Of a stretch of DNA of 8,797 nt, positions 1 to 5,452 are shown piece after piece. Positions within the stretch are counted from its first letter, which is position 1, and the number at the start of each line of letters is the position of its first letter. Position numbers and translations under genes: made by a program. Below the pieces are notes generated by a model that saw only the letters and a program-made list of their open reading frames with translations, did not search any database and was not told where the DNA came from. Origin of the DNA: JABIFK01 sp047619225 (GTDB lineage Bacteria; Latescibacterota; UBA2968); assembly GCA_047619225.1 (NCBI GenBank), contig JBLHJX010000228.1, forward strand, positions 1 to 8,797, given 5' to 3'.

Positions 1-37
1 GCAACATGGGAATGACAGATAGCGTCAACCGCTTCAT
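1..37 (-). CDS. 5' end of a gene running off the window, possibly exported protein
   Basis: Only the first 12 codons are visible, starting at the ATG at 37-35 and reading MKRLTLSVIPML before the window edge. An AAGGAG SD lies at 50-45, seven bases before the ATG, which is why I call a start although the fragment is too short to be recognised by similarity. A Lys-Arg start followed by a hydrophobic run resembles the beginning of a Sec signal peptide, so an exported or envelope protein is likely but unproven. It begins 33 nt after the stop of the beta-barrel gene on the same strand with no terminator between, so the two are probably co-transcribed. Confidence 0.65.
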   Translation of the reverse strand, partial: MKRLTLSVIPML

Positions 38-70
38 AAGTAAGCTCCTTGCTATTGGTTCGTTTCAGTT

Positions 71-763
71 TTACCAATACATCTTGAATGTTGTTCTCAA
101 ATCCAGAATGGTGATCGGAAACACACCGGCAAAACCCCATGCTTCCAATGGGCGTAAATCGCCCAAAATCACATTATAACGCCCCCGTAAATCCAACCCA
201 AACCGCCCTTGAACAATCGTCATACCCAAGCCAAAACTTCCACCCAAAGCGGTGTGCTCATCTTCGAAATCTGCTTGGATAGTGGCATCGAGTGGTTCGA
301 GCTTTTGCCCCGGAAAAATGAGACCACTCACGCGGTCTTGATAGTCATAATATCCGGCACCCACAGCAATGTAGGGCAACAACTGCATGTCTTCACCACT
401 TTTGCGTTGCTGTAAATGCGCAAGCGCATTGATCACAAAACTGTTCAAATTAAACCGAGAATTGGCTTCTGGGCTGAGATAGCTTTTTTTATCGATAGGC
501 CAGGTAAACGCCTGGCCTTCAATTTTACCACCTTCAATGGTCATGTGATGGTATTCAAACTCTAAGGTCGTGCGATTGCTCGACCGATAGTCTAAGACCA
601 CACCATAAATCTGTCCGGGTTCATATCGGTTATGAAAGCCCGAAACGGGTACACTGCGGTCAAAAAAAACACCCAGGCCATACCGAGACCCCTGAGCCAT
701 AGCGGTTGTTGCCAAAACCAACAACAAACCTATGCTCAGTAACAAACCGTACACTGTCTTCAT
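71..763 (-). CDS. Outer-membrane beta-barrel protein with signal peptide
   Basis: A 230-aa protein of unknown specific function, predicted to sit in the outer membrane. Residues 1-23 form a Sec signal peptide: MK start, Leu-rich core, and an A-M-A site before Gln24. The mature part alternates hydrophobic and polar residues in short strands rich in Tyr, Phe and Gly (for example around YGLGVFF, YGVVLDYR, LEFEYHH, PYIAVGAGYYDY, FGLDLRGRYNV). It ends in a strand closing with Tyr-Trp, like the C-terminal aromatic signal read by the Bam machinery. About 205 mature residues fits an eight-stranded OmpW/OmpA-type barrel. An AAGGAGG SD at 777-771 with a 7-nt spacer fixes the ATG at 763. That SD lies inside the upstream 23-codon ORF, whose TGA overlaps this ATG. 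Family assignment beyond 'barrel' is not possible by eye. Confidence 0.8.
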   Translation of the reverse strand: MKTVYGLLLSIGLLLVLATTAMAQGSRYGLGVFFDRSVPVSGFHNRYEPGQIYGVVLDYRSSNRTTLEFEYHHMTIEGGKIEGQAFTWPIDKKSYLSPEANSRFNLNSFVINALAHLQQRKSGEDMQLLPYIAVGAGYYDYQDRVSGLIFPGQKLEPLDATIQADFEDEHTALGGSFGLGMTIVQGRFGLDLRGRYNVILGDLRPLEAWGFAGVFPITILDLRTTFKMYW

Positions 764-831
764 GCAAATGCCTCCTTATAGTAATGAACCAACCAACCAG
801 CTTTGTGTCGTTCCCCGGCAGGTCTCTTCAT
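760..831 (-). CDS. 23-codon upstream ORF (candidate leader peptide), translationally coupled to the barrel gene
   Basis: This ORF is too short for ordinary gene calling. It starts at the ATG at 831-829, preceded by AAAGGAG at 843-837 with a 5-nt spacer, and ends at the TGA at 762-760. The TGA overlaps the ATG of the barrel gene in an ATGA arrangement typical of translational coupling. The peptide begins MKRPAGERHKAGW, ends YYKEAFA, is basic and aromatic, and has no membrane segment. The barrel gene's own SD lies within its last codons, so ribosomes translating it would deliver or re-initiate there. It could be a regulatory leader peptide or a small protein. I do not recognise it. The SD quality and exact overlap argue against chance; the lack of any comparison keeps confidence moderate. 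Confidence 0.5.
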   Translation of the reverse strand: MKRPAGERHKAGWLVHYYKEAFA

Positions 832-978
832 AATGGCTCCTTTCTGGTAACCAATTGTTATGTTAATCCAAACGTCATATTCATGTCACATTAAAAAACG
901 ATATTGTATCTCTCGTTTGACATACCTCCTTCCAATGACAAACAAATCGCTGAAACCTGATCAATTAAAATGTTTATG

Positions 979-1007
979 GTCATATGAAGATTCTCTTTTC
1001 ATATGAC
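979..1007 (+). ncRNA. Perfect 10-bp hairpin, candidate body of a small plus-strand RNA
   Basis: GTCATATGAA at 979-988 pairs perfectly with TTCATATGAC at 998-1007 around a 9-nt loop. It stands six bases before a plus-oriented intrinsic terminator, so the two hairpins in tandem look like the 3' half of a small RNA. The 5' end is unknown: a perfect TTGACA sits at 917-922, but no acceptable -10 box follows at the right distance. The repeat could instead be a DNA-binding site, since each arm contains the palindrome CATATG. Confidence 0.35.
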
Positions 1008-1013
1008 TTACCT

Positions 1014-1061
1014 GGTCGTTAACCCTTCCCCGCCAAGAGTTGTGGTTAACGGCCTTTTTTT
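1014..1061 (+). terminator. Plus-strand intrinsic terminator with no plus-strand gene upstream
   Basis: GGTCGTTAACC at 1014-1024 pairs with GGTTAACGGCC at 1044-1054 and is followed directly by seven T at 1055-1061. As plus-strand RNA all 11 positions pair, one as a U-G wobble. As minus-strand RNA the same position is a C-A mismatch and the stem is followed by AGGTAAG rather than U residues. The element is therefore built for plus-strand transcription. The 19-nt loop is long for a terminator, which lowers confidence slightly. Confidence 0.65.
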
Positions 1062-1093
1062 ATTCATCTGCTGCTTTATTTTATCTACTCAAA

Positions 1094-1113
1094 GGATGAG
1101 ATAAATCACATCC
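1094..1113 (-). terminator. Weak hairpin downstream of the LacI-family gene
   Basis: On the minus strand GGATG and CATCC form five pairs, then a mismatch, two more pairs and a 5-nt loop. Only three T follow. It begins about 20 nt beyond the stop codon and could help end the regulator transcript, but it is a poor intrinsic terminator. Confidence 0.2.
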
Positions 1114-1131
1114 ATAAAGGGTTTCTGAAAG

Positions 1132-2094
1132 TTACATCGTTCTGACACTATCGCGTTTAATCAACCGCGGATCGAGTACCACACTTTTGACTGATTTGCC
1201 ATCGATCAAGTCCATTACCATCTCAGCTGCCAATACGCCCATATCACGGGCACGAATATCAACTGTTGACATTTTAGGTCGGGCAACCTGCTTCTCGCGA
1301 TCATCTGCAATCCCTATAATAGAGAGATCTTGCGGCACATTCACACCCATATCGATACACCGCCCGAGCAAGTCCGTTGCGCCATTTACCCGACAACAAT
1401 AGATGGCTGTCACCCCTGGCTCAATATCCAGTTCTGATTCCTTAGCAAACGCCACCAACGGCGACAAACCCGCTTCGACCATTGCCTTTTCATACCCGGC
1501 CACACGTGCATCCAAAATGAGAACGGGATCTATAATATCGCCCCGAGCACAAACAATATGGCGATGCCCTTGTTCTATAAGGTGTTTCGTAGCGATATAA
1601 CCACACGCTTCCTGGTCAACTGTGACATAAGAGAAATCGGTCGTGGGAAATTGATTGACCACCACCACGCGTTTCCAATTTTTAAAATTCTGCCTCAACA
1701 AATCAGGGTCTTTCAACAGCTCGGACCCAGGTTGTAGAATAACCGAATCAAATCCTTTGTTATCCATCGCTCGCAATTCTTCCAACTCCATTTCCAGCCT
1801 TCGATTTGTTGTGACACCCATTGCTAAATTGTAATGCGCCTCTCGAAATACCTGCGTAATGCCTTCAATCAAAGGAATTTCGACCGGCGGCCAAAGCCAA
1901 GGCACAATTAACCCCACTGTGCCACGCTGGAGATATCCCATTGACAAAGCTGTGCGTATCACTTTTTGAATCGTCCGATCACTGATGCGCACATTGCCCT
2001 GCACGGCTTTATCATTCAATACAAGACTTACAGTAGACACAGAGACACCCGCGCGTTCAGCCACATCTTGCAATCGTATCTTACGTTTTCCCAT
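1132..2094 (-). CDS. LacI-family transcriptional repressor lacking the usual hinge region
   Basis: A 320-aa DNA-binding regulator of the LacI/GalR family. Residues 5-54 are a typical LacI headpiece: IRLQDVAERAGVSVSTVS is the helix-turn-helix, followed by VLND and the third helix ending at GY (53-54). Residues 59 to the end match the periplasmic-binding-protein-like effector core: GLIVP at 61-65, VTVDQEACGYIATKHL (157-172), ARVAGY, GVNVPQDLSIIGIADD and RPKMSTVDI. Only five residues separate Tyr54 from VGLIVP, whereas PurR has about 16 between the same landmarks, including its hinge helix. A TTG directly before the ATG is also in frame, but AAGGTG at 2105-2100 is properly spaced only for the ATG at 2094. 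The gene lies below a strong terminator, so it is probably transcribed on its own and may control the sugar operon upstream. Its effector is unknown. Confidence 0.9.
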   Translation of the reverse strand: MGKRKIRLQDVAERAGVSVSTVSLVLNDKAVQGNVRISDRTIQKVIRTALSMGYLQRGTVGLIVPWLWPPVEIPLIEGITQVFREAHYNLAMGVTTNRRLEMELEELRAMDNKGFDSVILQPGSELLKDPDLLRQNFKNWKRVVVVNQFPTTDFSYVTVDQEACGYIATKHLIEQGHRHIVCARGDIIDPVLILDARVAGYEKAMVEAGLSPLVAFAKESELDIEPGVTAIYCCRVNGATDLLGRCIDMGVNVPQDLSIIGIADDREKQVARPKMSTVDIRARDMGVLAAEMVMDLIDGKSVKSVVLDPRLIKRDSVRTM

Positions 2095-2099
2095 CAATA

Positions 2100-2105
2100 C
2101 ACCTT
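2100..2105 (-). promoter_or_regulatory. SD sequence deciding the LacI-family start
   Basis: AAGGTG on the minus strand lies five bases before the ATG at 2094-2092 and only two before the in-frame TTG at 2097-2095. The ATG is therefore the better start. Confidence 0.6.
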
Positions 2106-2143
2106 ACCCAAATATGCCCCGACTGGCATCTATGGTATTGTTT

Positions 2144-2171
2144 TTTATATTTTTAGTTAAAATCAGATCAA
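2144..2171 (-). promoter_or_regulatory. Candidate sigma-70-type promoter of the LacI-family gene
   Basis: On the minus strand TTGATC (2171-2166, four of six consensus bases) is followed after 16 nt by TATAAA (2149-2144, five of six). It would give a leader of roughly 40 nt before the ATG at 2094. The surroundings are very AT-rich, so such matches arise easily; position and spacing support it. Confidence 0.4.
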
Positions 2172-2187
2172 TAAATTTTAGATAAAA
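2151..2187. repeat. Two near-identical palindromic boxes around the -35 site, candidate operator
   Basis: TTTTAGTTAAAA at 2151-2162 and TTTTAGATAAAA at 2176-2187 differ at one base. Each is a TTTTA-NN-TAAAA palindrome, and their centres are 25 bp apart. They sit on either side of the candidate -35 hexamer at 2166-2171, a plausible place for a repressor, perhaps autoregulation by the adjacent LacI-family protein. They lack the central CpG common in LacI-family operators, and the region is AT-rich. Confidence 0.3.
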
Positions 2188-2242
2188 CTTCTTTATCACA
2201 GATAATAGCTCAATTAAATAGACTAAGTCAAGACATATTATT

Positions 2243-2275
2243 AAAAAAACCGAACAAAATTTGTTCGGTTTTTTA
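2243..2275. terminator. Symmetrical intrinsic terminator closing the catabolic operon
   Basis: CCGAACAAA at 2250-2258 and TTTGTTCGG at 2260-2268 form an almost perfect palindrome, flanked by seven A on one side and six T on the other. It therefore works in either direction. For minus-strand transcription it lies about 130 nt beyond the YkgJ-type gene, giving a stem followed by seven U. It should end the five-gene run and insulate the LacI-family gene. Confidence 0.85.
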
Positions 2276-2404
2276 ATTTGCGTTGTGGTCTGTAGTTCAT
2301 CAGCGATGAGTCTCCCGTTCCTCCGCTGCCAAGGCAGAAACGACGGCGTTTGGCTCACATGTGTCCATCACAAAATGCTGCTATCTATCCATGTCTAAAT
2401 GCCG
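2276..2404. other. Untranslated stretch after the YkgJ-type gene
   Basis: It holds only small stem-loops, such as CTGCC/GGCAG at 2326-2337 with a loop too tight to be stable as written. No SD-supported ORF was seen. Base composition is closer to the genes above it than to the AT-rich stretch below the terminator, so it could be a 3' UTR or the remnant of a lost gene. Confidence 0.4.
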
Positions 2405-3274
2405 CTAGTCAAGCGCCCCATGTTCTTTTGCAGTCTTGATCCAGTGTTCGGCCAGTTCTGCAGGATTTGCGCCCAGACCACGGCCAAGGTGCAACGCCAG
2501 TCCCATCATTAATTCCGATGCGTCGCAAAAATCGGTGAGCGTGTCTAACATGCCAAATGATTCTTGAGCTTTTGCTTGGAGTAGATCGTCATGCTGGTGG
2601 GAAAAAGCTACAGGATCATTTAAGCCATCCGTTAACTCTGGCAGCATCAGTCTGTCGATCCACTCGGGACCAAGCCGTTTAGCCAACTGTTCGGGCTCTT
2701 CTCTACCCATCTCTCGCCACAGACGCAATGTCTTTCGATCACCCGATTCGGCCAAACCACTTTCAAGCAGAAGGACAAAAGCGATATCGGCTAAATTTTG
2801 CATCAGTTCAAGATACGCATCCTGAGCAACTTCGAAGTGCTTTGTAGCCTGTCCAGCAATATAGGCGGCGACACTCAATTGAGGTAAATCCAAAACCTCC
2901 GGACACCCATCCATACAAGGAAACTCACTGCCTTGGTGTATGTAGAAAAGTTCCTCACCCTGTCTTTGGCGACCCAGAGGATATAACCGGCAGGCCAATG
3001 GGCGCCCCAGATGCACGCTGCACCCAAAATCTGGTACATACTGACTGCACGCGGGTTGCCCTTTCCAGCCGGGTGCACCATCGAAACGCAAATGGATGCC
3101 ACCAAACTCGCAGTAACGATCGCGAAACGCCCTCGGGGTCAGTTCTTTTGCTTGGGCCAGACACGCCAGTTCCCACGGGTTCAGCCTAACCACTTTGCCA
3201 TGACAGCAGGTGCCCGAACGAGAACAGGTCAGTGGCAGGTTATCCGTAAGCGTGAGTTTGGTCGTGACCGGCAT
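2405..3274 (-). CDS. YkgJ-type cysteine-cluster protein with a long helical C-terminal extension
   Basis: A 289-aa cytoplasmic protein. Residues 15-125 carry the YkgJ/UPF0153 cysteine pattern: C17, C23-C24, C76, C85, C95 and a further C120/C124 pair, with the hallmark C-x-V-H-x-G-R-P-L-A-C-R-L-Y-P-L around 85-100. The family is thought to bind a metal or Fe-S cluster through these cysteines; its biochemical role is not established. About 160 residues after the cluster are mostly helical, Leu/Glu-rich and unlike the usual short members of the family. The SD AAGGA precedes the ATG at 3274. It lies 101 nt below the PLP-enzyme gene and last in the run before the terminator. A role as a modification or maturation factor for an operon enzyme is possible but is only an inference from position. 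Confidence 0.8.
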   Translation of the reverse strand: MPVTTKLTLTDNLPLTCSRSGTCCHGKVVRLNPWELACLAQAKELTPRAFRDRYCEFGGIHLRFDGAPGWKGQPACSQYVPDFGCSVHLGRPLACRLYPLGRQRQGEELFYIHQGSEFPCMDGCPEVLDLPQLSVAAYIAGQATKHFEVAQDAYLELMQNLADIAFVLLLESGLAESGDRKTLRLWREMGREEPEQLAKRLGPEWIDRLMLPELTDGLNDPVAFSHQHDDLLQAKAQESFGMLDTLTDFCDASELMMGLALHLGRGLGANPAELAEHWIKTAKEHGALD

Positions 3275-3375
3275 TGTGGGTTTTCCTTTTGTATTCTAAA
3301 CGTACCGTCAACGAATAATTGCGTGCATGAGATAGCTCCCTGTGGCGTTTGACTAGGCACCGAACGACCCAAATC

Positions 3376-4440
3376 CTACCGAATCTTCCCCCGCGCCAAA
3401 ATCGGCCACACCGCTTCAACCACACCCATTCTCACCGCCACCATCTCATCGTGCACATTCACACACGGGCAAGGGTGCACGGGAAGCACCTGAACACGCT
3501 CGCCTATCTCAGGTCGTTTATCACAAGCCGACAGATCAATATGTCCGTGCTCTTCCGACGCCCCATAAAACCGCGCCTCGGGATATTCCACAAGATACCC
3601 CATACTATCCCCACCATCGGGGTCTTTACGCATCGACGCCGACATGGTCTTACTGCCCGAATCTAAAATCGCCCGATCTGCCGTCGCTCTGCTCACCACC
3701 GTAGCAATCACCCGCACCGAACACTGCTCAACTGTATGTCGCCCATCCCAATAATGCCCCGCCCCACCGGCAGGATATTCACCGGCCCGATATTCGGTCA
3801 ACTCGGGAATCTCGTGCGCCTGCATCGCACACTTGGTACTGCCCCCACTCACAATCGGATGTGGCAATCCCGCTTTATCAAACAAAGCGATCGCTTCTTG
3901 AATCAAATGCCGTGTCTCGGGTGGTGTGGGAAAACTCATAAACCCACGCAGTTCAATACCCGGAGAATCGTCAATCACCTTGGCCAAATCCACCGTCGCT
4001 TGCGGTGAAACCGTACCCGCACGTCCTCCACCCGTATCCATCTCCACAATCACCCCAATCGTCACACCCGCAGCCGACGCCGCATCTGAAAGTCCCTTCA
4101 CCGTAAATGCCGAATCTGCCGCCACAGTAATATTCGCCTGCTTGGCCAACGCCGTCAACCGATCCAATTTCTGTCGTCCCATGATATTGTAAGGAATCAA
4201 CAGATCCCCCGTAATCCCTCCCGATGCCATCACCTCGGCTTCCCCTATTTTCTGGCACGTCAGCCCAATCGCGCCCCGCTTCATTTGCATATGGGCAATC
4301 GCCAGCGTCTTATGCGTTTTAATATGTGGTCGAAACCCAATTTTATGTTCGTCAAAATATGCCTGATATCGATCCAAGTTTTCTTCCAACGCGTCCAAAT
4401 CAACAATCAATGTCGGTGTATCAAGATCTTCTATTCGCAT
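3376..4440 (-). CDS. DSD1-family PLP enzyme (D-serine dehydratase / D-threonine aldolase-like)
   Basis: A 354-aa cytoplasmic fold-type III PLP enzyme. The N-terminal alanine-racemase-like barrel opens with DTPTLIVDLDALEENL (7-22), and RPHIKTHKT (37-45) carries the probable Schiff-base Lys41. Phosphate- and ring-binding elements follow: EMDTGGGRAG, the VSGGST loop and YRAGEY. The C-terminal domain has DSGSKTMSA, GHIDL and H322-P-C324-P, corresponding to the metal-binding His-x-Cys of eukaryotic D-serine dehydratase; D-threonine aldolase of Alcaligenes uses His-x-Asp. The family removes water from D-serine or 3-hydroxyaspartate, or splits D-threonine-type beta-hydroxy amino acids. Which reaction applies here cannot be read from the sequence. 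A GAGAGGA SD lies just before the ATG. Length is near the 370-400 aa typical of the family. It starts 57 nt after the DapA-like gene with a hairpin in the gap. Confidence 0.88.
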   Translation of the reverse strand: MRIEDLDTPTLIVDLDALEENLDRYQAYFDEHKIGFRPHIKTHKTLAIAHMQMKRGAIGLTCQKIGEAEVMASGGITGDLLIPYNIMGRQKLDRLTALAKQANITVAADSAFTVKGLSDAASAAGVTIGVIVEMDTGGGRAGTVSPQATVDLAKVIDDSPGIELRGFMSFPTPPETRHLIQEAIALFDKAGLPHPIVSGGSTKCAMQAHEIPELTEYRAGEYPAGGAGHYWDGRHTVEQCSVRVIATVVSRATADRAILDSGSKTMSASMRKDPDGGDSMGYLVEYPEARFYGASEEHGHIDLSACDKRPEIGERVQVLPVHPCPCVNVHDEMVAVRMGVVEAVWPILARGKIR

Positions 4441-4476
4441 AACAATCCTCTCTCAGATTCTAAAAAAGCCACATAA

Positions 4477-4496
4477 GGCAGTCACATAGGACTGCC
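4477..4496. repeat. Intergenic hairpin overlapping a REP-like sequence, just after the DapA-like gene
   Basis: GGCAGTC at 4477-4483 pairs perfectly with GACTGCC at 4490-4496 around a 6-nt loop. In the minus-strand transcript it begins right after the stop TAG (4500-4498) of the DapA-like gene. Six U come only after a further nine bases, so it is not a standard terminator. The outer sequence TAGGGGC next to the stop resembles the ends of small palindromic repeats scattered in many environmental bacterial genomes. Possible roles are attenuation or protection of the mRNA 3' end, or a dispersed repeat. Confidence 0.5.
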
Positions 4497-4497
4497 C

Positions 4498-5409
4498 CTA
4501 CTCTGGTCCAAATGGAAACGTATCAATCACACCTTCAACCGCTTTGAGCAAAGTTGAAATCTCGCGCTTGGTTTCATCATCCAATGCCGGTTGTCGCCCA
4601 GGTGCACGTTCAACCGTTGATGTAAACACGCCACGTCGCTTTAGGATATATCGCATAAACGGATGACTCTGCAAATTGATCAGCGGCAGCAACCGACGAT
4701 GCAACTCACGCGCCTCATCTTCCTTGTCCTCCCACCACAGTTCCATCACCTTGCTCAACACATCGGCCAATTCACACGCAGGCATACACCCGTTGGCACC
4801 ACGCCGCAATTCATCGGGCAAATTCTTACCGCCTGCACCCCCAAAAATCGTCTTTACCCGATGCCCCACTCGGTTATAAACTTCGGAAATATGCTTGGGG
4901 CCAGGTGGACGCTCTTCTTTCACATATTCGATCTGCGGCACATCCTCCAACAACTGTTCAATCTGGTCACCCGTCAACGGCGTGTATTGTCCGCCCGCAT
5001 TTTGCACCACCAACGGCCCGTCAAACACATCGGCCAACCGCTTGTGCATATCTATTGCAATTTGTGCGTTCGACCCCACAGGTGGCATGGCAATAACGGC
5101 ATCGGCACCTGCCTTTTGCGCAGCTTTTCCAAACAGCAACACTTGTGGCACCGACACACCCGAACACCCAAACATCACCGGCAATCGCCCGTTCACCTCT
5201 TCCAACACCGCATCCAAATTGCGCACCCGTTCTTCTTCGCCCAAAAAATAAAACTCACCCACCATCACCGGCCACACAATACCGTGTTGCCCACTCTCAC
5301 AGCAAAAATTGGCCACCGATCGTAAATCTGGCGTATGAATTTCCAAATCTTCGTGATAGGGTGTGGGCAACAACCCAAATATCCCCTTCATATGTTCAAA
5401 TCGTGCCAT
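4498..5409 (-). CDS. DapA/N-acetylneuraminate lyase family aldolase-like protein with altered active site
   Basis: A 303-aa class I aldolase-fold protein of the dihydrodipicolinate synthase family. The TIM barrel is evident: GIFGLLPTPYHEDLEI at the first strand, the GxPVMxG segment, GADAVIAMPP (101-110) and YVKEE (162-166) with the Schiff-base Lys164. Two canonical elements differ. The GTTGE motif, whose Thr pair holds the pyruvate carboxylate, reads VMVGE (48-52). The catalytic Tyr of the usual YN-x-P motif is replaced, the segment reading VVQNAGGQ (134-141). It should still form a Schiff base with a keto compound, but may not use pyruvate as DapA does. Length is normal for the family (about 290-310). 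A GGAG SD five bases before the ATG at 5409 supports this start over the later Met7. It follows the isomerase by 43 nt. Confidence 0.88.
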   Translation of the reverse strand: MARFEHMKGIFGLLPTPYHEDLEIHTPDLRSVANFCCESGQHGIVWPVMVGEFYFLGEEERVRNLDAVLEEVNGRLPVMFGCSGVSVPQVLLFGKAAQKAGADAVIAMPPVGSNAQIAIDMHKRLADVFDGPLVVQNAGGQYTPLTGDQIEQLLEDVPQIEYVKEERPPGPKHISEVYNRVGHRVKTIFGGAGGKNLPDELRRGANGCMPACELADVLSKVMELWWEDKEDEARELHRRLLPLINLQSHPFMRYILKRRGVFTSTVERAPGRQPALDDETKREISTLLKAVEGVIDTFPFGPE

Positions 5410-5429
5410 AAAATCTCCAAGATAAATTG

Positions 5430-5447
5430 CGTTAGAACGTTGGAACG
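5430..5447. promoter_or_regulatory. Operator-like palindrome between isomerase and DapA-like genes
   Basis: The bases follow CGTTnnAACGTTnnAACG, with 14 of 18 positions symmetric and an AACGTT centre with the central CpG typical of PurR/LacI-family operators. It lies 21 nt before the DapA-like start, immediately upstream of its SD, so bound protein or the matching RNA fold could affect downstream expression. No promoter was identified here. Confidence 0.3.
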
Positions 5448-5452
5448 TATCT

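Larger units (their letters stand above)
832..1131. other. 300-nt non-coding region between barrel unit and lacI-type gene
   Basis: No convincing protein gene lies here on either strand apart from the SD of the 23-codon ORF. The region holds a perfect 10-bp inverted repeat (979-1007), a plus-oriented intrinsic terminator (1014-1061) and a weak hairpin just past the LacI-family gene (1094-1113). The minus-strand promoter for the barrel unit should lie between about 840 and 1010, but I found no hexamer pair good enough to call. Confidence 0.6.

Noticed and set aside
921..933. Strong AAGGAGG on the minus strand next to an ATG
   Set aside because: The ATG is only one base after the SD, too close for initiation. 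The frame has ten codons, and no other start lies at a workable distance.
917..945. Perfect TTGACA on the plus strand as promoter of the candidate small RNA
   Set aside because: The hexamers 16-19 bp downstream (such as AAACAA) match a -10 box poorly, so no promoter is called.
2104..2358. 84-codon minus-strand ORF between the YkgJ-type and LacI-family genes
   Set aside because: It starts at a GTG with no SD, reads straight through the intrinsic terminator (giving KKPNKFCSVF) and becomes a Lys/Ile/Leu-rich translation of AT-rich DNA. Not a believable protein.
4663..5325. 220-codon plus-strand ORF antisense to the DapA-like gene
   Set aside because: The product is rich in His, Arg, Pro and Gln with no domain. 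Codon bias of the real minus-strand gene leaves this frame open, as with several shorter antisense frames at 3.0-8.7 kb.
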